This document shows, in pieces, positions 9,801 to 17,308 of a DNA stretch of 64,000 nt. Position 1 is the stretch's first letter. Each line of letters starts with the position of its first letter. Under the pieces are notes generated by a model. That model was not told the DNA's origin. It did no database searches and saw only the letters and a program-made list of their open reading frames with translations. Origin of the DNA: Sneathiella glossodoripedis JCM 23214 (lineage in GTDB: Bacteria > Pseudomonadota > Alphaproteobacteria > Sneathiellales > Sneathiellaceae); assembly GCF_000616095.1 (NCBI RefSeq), contig NZ_BAMS01000003.1, forward strand, positions 124,001-188,000. The letters run 5' to 3'. The position numbers and the translations under genes were made by a program.

Positions 9801-11475
9801 GGAAGTCTTTACACTGGATTTCGCCCCGAATGGCAACGGTGAAAACTATGCCTATTCAGTTACACTAAAAGATGTTCTTGATCATCCGCTTGAGGGGCGT
9901 GATGCGATTGAATTCGAGGTTGGCATCGCCGCAGAGGATCAGGATGGCAGTGTCGATGAGGGATCATTCAAATTTTCAATAATTGATGATGCGCCTGTAG
10001 CCTTTGATGATATGGAGTCAATTGTTACGGTTCCCAAGCCTCTATTTGATCTGGTGTTTGTGCTTGATACATCGTTATCAATGAGTAATCCCGTTCCGCA
10101 GGATGGGGGCGGAAGTTTAACGACGATGCAAGTGTTGAAGCAGGCTGTGGTTAAGCTTCTGACTGAGTATAGTGAGGTCGGAGAGGGCTTTTTGATTACT
10201 GTTATCGATTTTGATTCAGACTCCGAACTGGTCTTTAGCGGAACATCAATTTCAGATGCGATCGCGTTTATTAATGATCCTGAAAACCTGAACCCGTCCG
10301 GGCTTACAAATTACAAAGCGGCATTGGCGGATGACGCCAATGGGGCGCAAGGCGTTTTGACTGCGCATCTGAATAACCCGGATCTGGATGATTACAGCAA
10401 AACGGTTTATTTCCTGTCAGACGGTGCGCCATATCCAGTGTCAGGTCAGGTTCCACTCGATGATAATTTGCAGGTTCCCTGGCAACAATTCGTAGATGGT
10501 AACGATATTGAGGTTGTAGCTGTTGGTATAGGCGATGGCGTGAGCACGGATCAGCTTAACCGTGTGGAAAATGCTGGTGAAGTTGCCACGGTAATCAGCG
10601 ATGCAAATGAGCTGGAAGCGGTTCTGAGCACCACCCTGCCAGAGGTCGCGGAAGGAAATATCGTTAGCAACGGGATTGTAGACAAGCTCGGTGCAGATGG
10701 TGCAAGTGTGACTTCATTTGCTTTTGAGACAGAGAATGCCGAATTTGCGGGTGCCATGAATGCCGCGGGGGCCACGGTAAGCGAAGTTATCGAAGGGCAA
10801 TATGAGATAGAGTTTGATATTCCGCAAAACGGCGATCCAGTGGCAATAGAATTGGAATTTGGAAGCCTGTTCAGCATTGATATGAGCGGGGAATATCGGC
10901 TGGAAGCGGCAGCGGGTGTCCCGGTGGGAACTCTTTACGATTTTGAATACACCCTGCTTGATGGAGATGGTGACGTTGATCAGGCTGTCCTCAGCTTTTC
11001 ATTCATTGATGAAGGCGCGCTTCCCCTTGTTGCCTTTCAGAACGCTGATGGTGGCGCTCAAGTTCTTGCTGATGGCGAAGACCAGCTATTGGAAGGTTCT
11101 GCATTCAATGACAGCCTGATCGGCGGTGATGGAAATGATACGCTTGTTGGCGGTGGCGGCGAGGATGTTATGACCGGCGGTGCCGGCGCTGATACTTTTA
11201 TTGTGAGCGCTGATCCGGATGGCAATATCCACATTACGGATTTCGATGTTTTAGAGGATACCGTCGATTTGGATGCGGTTTTTGACGCTTTATCCCTCGA
11301 GCCGTCCGCGCGGGGTGAAGGGGACGCGTGGGAATTACAGGTTGCAAGCGGTGTCACGACCTTGACCGTACTCGCAGGGAATGGGCCGCAGGTTGTCTTC
11401 GACAATATGACAGACCCCGGAGCAGATGATTTGGCAGCGCTTGCTGGGCGAATTCAGGTGAGCGACGAGTCTTAG
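6820..11475 (+). CDS. Large FecR/Calx-beta/vWA/RTX repeat protein, predicted type I secretion substrate
   Basis: A 1551-residue acidic protein with no signal peptide. In order: a FecR-like domain (about 110-265, ending VGTIGIRGTSWSG), two Calx-beta-like repeats (about 380-640, each ending in an acidic EDDD or VEDDE strand), VCBS/cadherin-like repeats with the ADDAPVA signature, a von Willebrand A domain from about 1076 with an intact metal site (DTSLS, GLTNYKAAL, LSDGAP), and RTX nonapeptides (GGDGNDTL, GGAGADTF) near 1433-1465. This C-terminal layout is that of calcium-binding proteins exported by ABC type I systems. I start at ATG 6820; a TTG lies 12 bases upstream. No HlyB/HlyD/TolC genes are in the window. 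An adhesin or surface role is inferred. Confidence 0.88.
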   Translation: MSFLNSNSSSGDISGKILKEYVAEGNSPVQMGGELKPLVAEYVRDGVDLVVKDQTGDFSVIKDYFSTYPAANLITEGGAVLSSDVVSRLAGPGPLAQSGSTLTDESPIGQIEEAGGEILIRHADGTSEEGFAGSFIFKGDVIETGSDGNLNITFVDETKFSMGPGGRAVMDDLVYSEENPSGNGMGVSLLQGVFSFVSGKIAKDDPESVSIKTPVGTIGIRGTSWSGKIAQLGEESLFTLFSGAIIVANEAGSELLTVSQQSVIVTSFSIAPSKPFVLAEEQIIDAYGKVLQLINPDWGQDEDFDPESINPQAGPQGANSRSGGGAGFQEPQFQELGSGLGLGGILSLSDLLGETDLTEDELRGFLDPFRIPEAPDAEVRVISITDPETSTVSAFNIEVLLSSPSLETITIFYEVIPGTATATDTGAPGDIDYVDNGGGILTLLPGQTAASFSVTLLDDDVIENTEFFIVQLTDAINANLDPLASSAIIVIEDDDIGVISIQPVDTPVPAFAAFALAFSEDAPDPSDMTVGEDDGVLQFKFVLDKAVAPGVEVRVDYVLQGEGAARTGVEEGVVQSAFFNGGESGLPAGSEVIVEIDLVDNDQYQGDQSFTITIVGASSNAIADTLESSISVTVEDDETQVVVSEADDAEVAENAIPDTSDANSLGITGGSGALTSAVFALEQPAFDALQLQSNGIPVVLSGQGSSQLTGKAGELDIFTVTLSVEGDYEFELLGPLDHLLDAEPTDEDIELVFAFDVVDENGSEASGNFTVSVADDAPVANSEADTVEEGQVATGNVLTGLETEGDANETDGVADTASADATAIVYAKSSDSEALPVYPNEIGFMDVYGKYGTLRLQSDGTYTYEAFDGIDNSEAVVDQFVYRLEDADGDYSVATLSITVLDANSPQIGTIANASVNEDDLAQGSDDSKESLTSGAEIPLTFNGDGPGSLTLNVDAFPEIFSRGDPVEYSVETLEDGVSVQVTAIAQPLDGAPREVFTLDFAPNGNGENYAYSVTLKDVLDHPLEGRDAIEFEVGIAAEDQDGSVDEGSFKFSIIDDAPVAFDDMESIVTVPKPLFDLVFVLDTSLSMSNPVPQDGGGSLTTMQVLKQAVVKLLTEYSEVGEGFLITVIDFDSDSELVFSGTSISDAIAFINDPENLNPSGLTNYKAALADDANGAQGVLTAHLNNPDLDDYSKTVYFLSDGAPYPVSGQVPLDDNLQVPWQQFVDGNDIEVVAVGIGDGVSTDQLNRVENAGEVATVISDANELEAVLSTTLPEVAEGNIVSNGIVDKLGADGASVTSFAFETENAEFAGAMNAAGATVSEVIEGQYEIEFDIPQNGDPVAIELEFGSLFSIDMSGEYRLEAAAGVPVGTLYDFEYTLLDGDGDVDQAVLSFSFIDEGALPLVAFQNADGGAQVLADGEDQLLEGSAFNDSLIGGDGNDTLVGGGGEDVMTGGAGADTFIVSADPDGNIHITDFDVLEDTVDLDAVFDALSLEPSARGEGDAWELQVASGVTTLTVLAGNGPQVVFDNMTDPGADDLAALAGRIQVSDES

Positions 11476-12371
11476 TAATTCTTGATCATGGGTGTTTCGT
11501 GCCGAAGCCAACTCATAATGAGTTGAATTGCCTTGTCTGACTGCCGTTTTCTCAGATGTACAAGATAATAGGCATTGTACCCAAACATGAATTCGTCAAA
11601 AGGTTGGATCAAGCGCCCTGTTTTCAACTCCTCCAGAACAAGGACTTCACTGACGAGCGCAATTCCCTGTCCATTTATGGCGGCATCTATGGCCAATGCG
11701 GTCTGATTGAATTTGAGTGAGTTGCGGGGATGAAACTCCTGGTTGCCAGTCAAAATTTTGAAATATTCTGGCCAGTGGTCGTGTGCATCATACAGAAAAG
11801 TCAGCGTGTTTGGGTCCAGCACTGGCGGATTACCCAAATTCCGCCGGCCATATTCCGGGGTGCAAACCGGGATGAGTTTGTCGACGCAAAATCGTTCGGC
11901 GTATAAATGATCTGGAAAGGGGGTGGCTGTCAGTCTTATGGCGATATCAACCTCGTCATCGAAAAAGTCGGCAAGAGTTTCCGTGGCCAGGATCTGAACC
12001 TCATATTCCGGATGGCTTTCTTTCAGGCGGGAGAGTTTCGACATAAAGTATTTATTCGCAAATGAGGGAGGCATGCTGAGGCAGATGCGATTGGATTGTG
12101 GGTTTAAACCGGCCGTTGCAACCCTGATTTTCTCTAAGGCCTGATGAACTTCTGGGAAATACTGTTCGCCATTCACCGTTAAACTGAGGCCCCGAGGTAA
12201 CCGGTTGAACAGTTTCAGTTCAAGATGGTCTTCTAGCAATTTGATCTGCTGGGCTACCGCGCCATGGCTCACCCCAAGCTCTTCAGCGGCGAGGCGAAAG
12301 TTGAGCGTTCTGGCAACAATTTCGAAGACTTTCAACGCATTTAATGGCGGCAATTTTGACGGGGCTGGCAT
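11472..12371 (-). CDS. LysR-family transcriptional regulator (GcvA-like)
   Basis: A 299-residue regulator. The N-terminal winged helix-turn-helix is clear (residues 6-65: LAAEELGVSHGAVAQQIKLLE), followed by the two-lobed effector-binding domain. The sequence most resembles the GcvA/AmpR-like branch (PPLNALKVFE start, FNRLPRGLSLT). It is divergent from the SDR gene, the usual position of a LysR regulator relative to its target, and a perfect inverted repeat lies directly upstream of its start codon. Its stop overlaps the stop of the large FecR gene tail to tail by 4 bases. Effector unknown. Confidence 0.9.
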   Translation of the reverse strand: MPAPSKLPPLNALKVFEIVARTLNFRLAAEELGVSHGAVAQQIKLLEDHLELKLFNRLPRGLSLTVNGEQYFPEVHQALEKIRVATAGLNPQSNRICLSMPPSFANKYFMSKLSRLKESHPEYEVQILATETLADFFDDEVDIAIRLTATPFPDHLYAERFCVDKLIPVCTPEYGRRNLGNPPVLDPNTLTFLYDAHDHWPEYFKILTGNQEFHPRNSLKFNQTALAIDAAINGQGIALVSEVLVLEELKTGRLIQPFDEFMFGYNAYYLVHLRKRQSDKAIQLIMSWLRHETPMIKNY

Positions 12372-12377
12372 ATGTGT

Positions 12378-12400
12378 ACCCTATAGTTTTTCTATAGGGT
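12378..12400. promoter_or_regulatory. Perfect 9-bp inverted repeat, candidate LysR operator
   Basis: ACCCTATAG (12378-12386) and CTATAGGGT (12392-12400) form a perfect dyad with a 5-base TTTTT spacer. It lies 7 bases upstream of the LysR start codon, in the 113-base space shared with the divergent SDR gene. Position and symmetry suit binding by the LysR protein; as RNA it would also form a hairpin next to the ribosome site. Confidence 0.55.
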
Positions 12401-12484
12401 GAGGCTACTATTTCTGGTTAGTGATGGCAAATGAACTGTGAAATATTATCCGGTAAATGATCGCAAGGAACAGGAGTGTTAGAA

Positions 12485-13186
12485 ATGGCAGAAAAAGTGG
12501 CTGTGGTAATCGGGGGTGGCAGTGGTATGGGGGCAGGTGCCGCCAGAAAACTGCATGAGGATGGATATAAAATTTCCATTCTTTCCTGCTCAGGGAAGGG
12601 GGAGGCGCTGGCAAATGAGCTGGGCGGTATCGGTTTCACAGGGAGCAATCAGTCCAACGAGGATATTCAGACTCTGGTAGATCGCACACTGCAGAAGTGG
12701 GGACGAATTGATGTGCTTGTAAATAGCGCCGGGCATGGTCCAAGGGCCCCCATACTTGAGCTTACCGATGAGGATTGGCATACGGGGATGGATGTCTATT
12801 TCTTAAGTGCGGTACGCCCAATTCGCATTGTGGCGCCAATCATGGTGGCGCAGAAATCCGGCTCGATCATCAATATTTCCACATTTGCCGCGTTCGAGCC
12901 TGATCCGGTATTTCCCACATCCGGGGTTTTCCGCGCAGGACTGGCGGCTTATACGAAGTTATTTGCTGATAAATATGCGCCTGACAATGTGCGAATTAAT
13001 AACGTGTTGCCGGGGTTCATCGACAGCTTGCCGGAAAAAGAGGAGTTTAAAAACCGTGTTCCCATGGGCCGGTATGGCAAGACCGATGAAATATCAGAAA
13101 CCATCGCATTTCTGGCGTCACCGGGCGCAGGTTATATCACGGGCCAAAACTTGAGAGTGGACGGCGGTATTACACGTTCAGTCTAG
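12485..13186 (+). CDS. SDR-fold protein lacking the catalytic Tyr-Lys pair
   Basis: A 233-residue Rossmann protein of the short-chain dehydrogenase type. The dinucleotide loop (GGGSGMGAG, residues 10-18), the NSAG motif (80-83), Ser132 and the C-terminal GYITGQNLRVDGG are all present. The active-site YxxxK is not: aligning the helix TSGVFRAGLAAYTK puts Ser146 and Arg150 where Tyr and Lys belong. It may therefore be a divergent enzyme or a non-catalytic binding protein. The ATG at 12485 has AGGAG 8 bases upstream; a GTG 9 bases earlier overlaps that site. It is divergent from the LysR gene. Confidence 0.85.
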   Translation: MAEKVAVVIGGGSGMGAGAARKLHEDGYKISILSCSGKGEALANELGGIGFTGSNQSNEDIQTLVDRTLQKWGRIDVLVNSAGHGPRAPILELTDEDWHTGMDVYFLSAVRPIRIVAPIMVAQKSGSIINISTFAAFEPDPVFPTSGVFRAGLAAYTKLFADKYAPDNVRINNVLPGFIDSLPEKEEFKNRVPMGRYGKTDEISETIAFLASPGAGYITGQNLRVDGGITRSV

Positions 13187-13210
13187 TTTCATCTTGGGAT
13201 AGCAAATTAC

Positions 13211-13250
13211 CAAGGCCGCGCGAGAAGACGTTGCGGCCTTGTTTAATTTG
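13211..13250 (+). terminator. Probable intrinsic terminator after the SDR gene
   Basis: CAAGGCCGC (13211-13219) pairs perfectly with GCGGCCTTG (13233-13241), with a 13-base loop, followed by TTTAATTT. The T-tract is interrupted, so strength is uncertain. The rest of the 430-base gap up to glpD (13251-13484) shows nothing I can name. Confidence 0.65.
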
Positions 13251-13484
13251 TAAAGGCCAGCTTTGACGTTTGCTAGCGATTCTTTGTCAGTTGCAGGGGC
13301 CATCAGAAAATCATGCTCAATTTGCTATCGCGCAATCCTTCTTAAGTCACGCACGCGTATCAAATTCAGATAAGCTCGGCTGTTGAATTCGGGCGCGGAT
13401 ACCAACTGAAAAACGCTTCATTATTGAAACTGTTGGTATTTATGTGGAAAACCACAAGGGCGCGCCACAAAATCCGCGATGAGG

Positions 13485-13593
13485 TTTCGTTTTTTTCGTT
13501 TTTACCATAATATTTCTGTAATATTTTTCGTTTGACTTTCATAAAGGCTTTCTGTTTGATGTCGCAAAGTTGAAAAACGAAACAAAAACGAAT
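13485..13593. promoter_or_regulatory. Array of TTTCGTTT boxes upstream of glpD (candidate GlpR/DeoR operators)
   Basis: TTTCGTTT occurs at 13485-13492, 13494-13501 and 13526-13533, and in reverse orientation as AAACGAAA at 13575-13582 and AAACGAAT at 13586-13593. The paired boxes sit 9 and 11 bases apart, about one helical turn, and the two groups face each other across an AT-rich stretch that probably holds the promoter. DeoR-family regulators such as GlpR bind tandem repeats of this kind. No glpR gene is in the window. Confidence 0.6.
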
Positions 13594-13616
13594 ACGGAAA
13601 ACCTGAGGAAGCGTTC

Positions 13617-15122
13617 TTGTCTGTGGATTATGATATTTTCATCATTGGCGGGGGAGTCAATGGCTGTGGAATTGCCCGTGACGCTGTCGGGCGAGGCTAT
13701 TCTGTGGCGCTGTGCGAAAAGAAAGATTTGGCCAGTGGCACCTCTTCTGGATCCACAAAACTGGTTCATGGCGGACTTAGGTATCTGGAGCATTACGAAT
13801 TCAGGCTGGTGCGAGAAGCTTTAAGTGAAAGAGAGCTTCTGTGGGATGCAGCCCCTCATATTATTTGGCCGCTTCGCTTTGTATTGCCGCACCATAAGGA
13901 ACTTCGTCCGCGCTGGCTGCTGCGCCTTGGTCTTTTCATTTATGATTATATCGGTGGCCGTAAAAAATTACTCGCTACCAAATCACTCAATCTTGAAAGT
14001 GATGTAACAGGAAGCCCTTTGAAGCCTGAGTTCAAAAAGGCTTTCGAATATTCTGATTGTTGGGTCAACGATTCCCGGCTGGTTGTTCTGAATGCGATGG
14101 ATGCGGCCAATAAAGGAGCTGTCATTCAAACACGAACAAGTTGTATTCGGGCAGTACGAAATAATGGCGTTTGGGAAGTTACAACACTGAACCATGACAG
14201 TGGTGAAGAAAAAACCGTTACGGCCAGGCTGCTTATCAATGCATCAGGTCCGTGGGTTGATGAGGTGCTGAAGTTGCCGTTGGCTGATCAGGCGGCACAA
14301 AATGTGCGGCTTGTACAAGGAAGCCACATTGTCGTTCCAAAGCTGTATGATCATGATCGCTGCTATATTTTCCAAAATGCTGATGATCGTATTATTTTTG
14401 CCATCCCTTATGAGCAGGATTTTACGCTGATCGGTACCACAGATCATGATTTTGACGGCAGTCTGGACGATATCAAAATTGCAGATGAGGAAACAGTTTA
14501 TCTGTGTGCCGCGGCAAGTGAATATTTCCGAACAGAAATCAAGGCGGACGATGTGGTCTGGACGTATTCCGGGGTAAGGCCACTATATGATGATGGTGCG
14601 TCCAAAGCCCAGGAAGCAACCCGGGATTATGTGTTGCGAGCGGATGGTGACGCTGACCAGCCAAAACTGATCAATGTATTTGGCGGTAAAATTACGACTT
14701 ACCGGCGACTTGCTGAATCCATGCTTGAAAAAGTGGAAGAGGCTATTGGCGCAAAGGGGCCGAAATGGACTGGCAATGCCAAACTCCCCGGCGGTGAATT
14801 CGAACCCGAAAAATTCAGTGACGTTGTTGATCAATATGCGTTACAGTTTCCTTTCCTGGAGCGTGATACCGTTTGGCGTCTCGTTCGCTCCTATGGAACA
14901 AAAACCTTGGAAATTCTGCAAGGCGCAACATCGGTGGCTGATTTGGGAGAGGACTTCGGAGCCGGTCTGAGTGAGCGAGAAGTAAAGTATCTTGTCAAGT
15001 ATGAGTGGGCACGAACTGCAGAGGATATCGTCTGGCGGCGAAGCAAACTTGGACTGCGCTTGACTGAACAACAAATTTCCAGACTTGGTCAGTGGATCGA
15101 AGAAAATAAAGCGGCAGTCTAG
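13617..15122 (+). CDS. glpD: Aerobic glycerol-3-phosphate dehydrogenase
   Basis: A membrane-associated flavoprotein that oxidises glycerol 3-phosphate to dihydroxyacetone phosphate and passes electrons to quinone. The FAD-binding loop is at the N-terminus (FIIGGGVNGCGIARDA), followed by the GlpD signature SSGSTKLVHGGLRYLE and the C-terminal KYEWARTAEDIVWRRSKLGL. At 501 residues it is full length. I take the TTG at 13617 as start because GAGGA lies 7 bases before it; a GTG 6 bases later has poorer spacing. It opens the glycerol uptake operon, 21 bases before glpS, and sits behind the TTTCGTTT box array. Confidence 0.96.
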   Translation: MSVDYDIFIIGGGVNGCGIARDAVGRGYSVALCEKKDLASGTSSGSTKLVHGGLRYLEHYEFRLVREALSERELLWDAAPHIIWPLRFVLPHHKELRPRWLLRLGLFIYDYIGGRKKLLATKSLNLESDVTGSPLKPEFKKAFEYSDCWVNDSRLVVLNAMDAANKGAVIQTRTSCIRAVRNNGVWEVTTLNHDSGEEKTVTARLLINASGPWVDEVLKLPLADQAAQNVRLVQGSHIVVPKLYDHDRCYIFQNADDRIIFAIPYEQDFTLIGTTDHDFDGSLDDIKIADEETVYLCAAASEYFRTEIKADDVVWTYSGVRPLYDDGASKAQEATRDYVLRADGDADQPKLINVFGGKITTYRRLAESMLEKVEEAIGAKGPKWTGNAKLPGGEFEPEKFSDVVDQYALQFPFLERDTVWRLVRSYGTKTLEILQGATSVADLGEDFGAGLSEREVKYLVKYEWARTAEDIVWRRSKLGLRLTEQQISRLGQWIEENKAAV

Positions 15123-15143
15123 GCTGCTCATTGGTGAATATGA

Positions 15144-16231
15144 ATGCTTGAATTGAAGAATGTGAGCAAGAGGGTGGGGGAAGACTATCACATTAGTGAT
15201 GTTTCTCTGAAGCTGGAGAAGGGTTCTTTGAACGTCCTCCTTGGCCCTACGCTATCGGGTAAGACGACGCTGATGCGGTTGATGGCGGGCTTGGACAAGC
15301 TACATCAGGTGATGTGTTGATGGATGGAAAATCCGTTGTTGGTGTTCCTGTGCAAAAGCGGAATGTTGCAATGGTGTATCAACAGTTCATTAATTATCCC
15401 GCGATGACTGTATATGAGAATATTGCATCTCCCATGCGAATTGCCGGTGTGGATCAGGCAACCATCGATACCCGTGTTAAATCCGCGGCGGAGTTGATGA
15501 AACTCACCCCTTATCTGGATCGGACACCGCTTAATCTGTCTGGTGGACAGCAGCAGCGGACAGCGTTGGCCCGCGCGTTGGTCAAGGATGCGGAGCTGGT
15601 ACTGCTTGATGAGCCACTTGCCAATCTTGACTACAAGTTGCGTGAAGAGCTGCGCGTTGAACTGCCTCGTATTTTTGCGGAAACCGGTGCGATCTTTGTA
15701 TATGCTACTACCGAGCCACATGAAGCGTTGCTATTGGGCGGTAATTCCGCGACGCTGTCTGAAGGGCGCGTTACACAGTTTGGCCCTTCCATTCAGGTTC
15801 ATAACAATCCGGTGGACATGATTACGGCGCAGACCTTCTCTGATCCGCCGTTGAATGTCTTTGAAGTTATGATCGAAAATGGCGTCATGGATTTTCATGG
15901 TGAGAAAATATCTGTTGCAGGTCCGGTCGCTGCGCTTCAAACCGGCAGGTACAAAATTGGTATTCGCCCGCACCATATCCAACTTGGAAAGCCTGATGCG
16001 AATGCTTTGATGGTGATGTCGAGTGTTTCTACAACGGAGATTACCGGCTCTGAAAGCTTCATTCACATCGAGCGGAACGGGTATAAATGGGTGGCGCTAA
16101 CGCATGGTGTTCACCGCGTTGAAATTGGTGACGAAATTCCTGTTTATTTAGACCCTTCTCATTTCTTCATTTTCAACGAAGATAATCAACTTGTGCTGGC
16201 ACCTTCTTTTGCAAATTCGGAGGTGAGCTGA
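15144..16231 (+). CDS. glpS: Glycerol ABC transporter ATP-binding protein GlpS (one apparent frameshift)
   Basis: First of two ATPase subunits of the glycerol importer. Walker A is GPTLSGKTT (residues 34-42), the signature is NLSGGQQQR, Walker B is LVLLDEPLANLD, and a C-terminal regulatory domain follows. The frame breaks near 15300: adding one C to AAGCTACA gives the expected DKPTSGDVLMDG and joins the N-terminal 51 codons to the rest, about 363 residues in all. It is 21 bases after glpD and one base before glpT. The Rhizobium GlpS/GlpT pair is the closest described match. The shift is most likely a sequencing error. Confidence 0.9.
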
Positions 16232-16232
16232 G

Positions 16233-17306
16233 ATGGCTAAAATAACGTTAGAAAACCTTGCTCATTCATATATGCCATTTCCCAAATCAGATGCAGATTT
16301 TGCGCTGAAGGAAATCAATCATGTTTGGGATGATGGAGGGGCTTATGCTCTGCTTGGACCTTCGGGTTGCGGTAAGACAACTCTGCTGAATATTATCTCC
16401 GGCCTGTTGGTTCCATCGAAAGGTAATATTCTGTTTAATGAGCAGAATGTGACACAATTGCAGCCTCAGCATCGTGATATTGCTCAGGTTTTCCAGTTCC
16501 CTGTTATCTATGACACAATGACAGTTGCCGAAAATCTTGCATTTCCGCTTGTTAATCGGAAGGTGGCAAAGTCCGAGATTGACCAACGTGTCTCAGAGAT
16601 GCTTGAAATACTGGAGCTTGGATCCAAAGCAAACAGTAAGGCGAGGGGCCTGACTGCGGACGAGAAGCAAAAAATCTCGCTCGGTAGAGGACTGGTTCGC
16701 CATGATGTAAACGCAATCCTGTTCGATGAGCCGCTTACGGTTATTGATCCACATATGAAATGGCAGTTGCGCACGAAGCTGAAAGAGCTGCACCGACAGT
16801 TCGAACATACAATGATCTATGTCACGCATGATCAGACCGAAGCGCTGACCTTTGCAGACAAGGTCGTGGTTATGTATGAAGGTGAAGTGGTGCAGATCGG
16901 TACACCTGAAGAGCTTTTCGATGAGCCTGCACACACGTTCGTTGGATATTTCATCGGCTCACCGGGCATGAATGTCTTGACCGCTGATTTGCAGAAAAAT
17001 CAGGCGAAGCTGGGCTCACATGTCATTGAGCTTGGGAAATCCTATCCGGACCTTGATGGCACCATTGAATTGGGCATTCGCCCTGAATTTGTGTCCTTGG
17101 GGAATGATCCTTTGGGAGTTCCGGTTCAGGTTACCGCTGTAGAAGACATCGGCCGATACAAAATCGTTCGCACGCAGCTTGAAGGACAAGCTCTTGATGC
17201 TGTTATTCCTGAAGGTCAATCCGTTCCAGCAGAGCCACGGGCAATTCTGGACAAATCACGGATCAATATTTACCGGGACTCTCACCTTGTCAGGGAGGGC
17301 GTGTAA
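16233..17306 (+). CDS. glpT: Glycerol ABC transporter ATP-binding protein GlpT
   Basis: Second ATPase subunit (357 residues) of the glycerol importer. Walker A is GPSGCGKTT and Walker B is ILFDEPLTVIDP, followed by the H-loop TMIYVTHDQTEAL and a C-terminal regulatory domain. The signature motif is unusual: GLTADEKQKISLGRG where LSGGQ is expected. Because GlpS keeps a normal signature, the heterodimer would have one regular and one degenerate ATP site. The gene sits between glpS and glpP with gaps of 1 and 2 bases. This GlpT is an ATPase and should not be confused with the glycerol-3-phosphate antiporter of the same name. Confidence 0.93.
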   Translation: MAKITLENLAHSYMPFPKSDADFALKEINHVWDDGGAYALLGPSGCGKTTLLNIISGLLVPSKGNILFNEQNVTQLQPQHRDIAQVFQFPVIYDTMTVAENLAFPLVNRKVAKSEIDQRVSEMLEILELGSKANSKARGLTADEKQKISLGRGLVRHDVNAILFDEPLTVIDPHMKWQLRTKLKELHRQFEHTMIYVTHDQTEALTFADKVVVMYEGEVVQIGTPEELFDEPAHTFVGYFIGSPGMNVLTADLQKNQAKLGSHVIELGKSYPDLDGTIELGIRPEFVSLGNDPLGVPVQVTAVEDIGRYKIVRTQLEGQALDAVIPEGQSVPAEPRAILDKSRINIYRDSHLVREGV

Positions 17307-17308
17307 TC

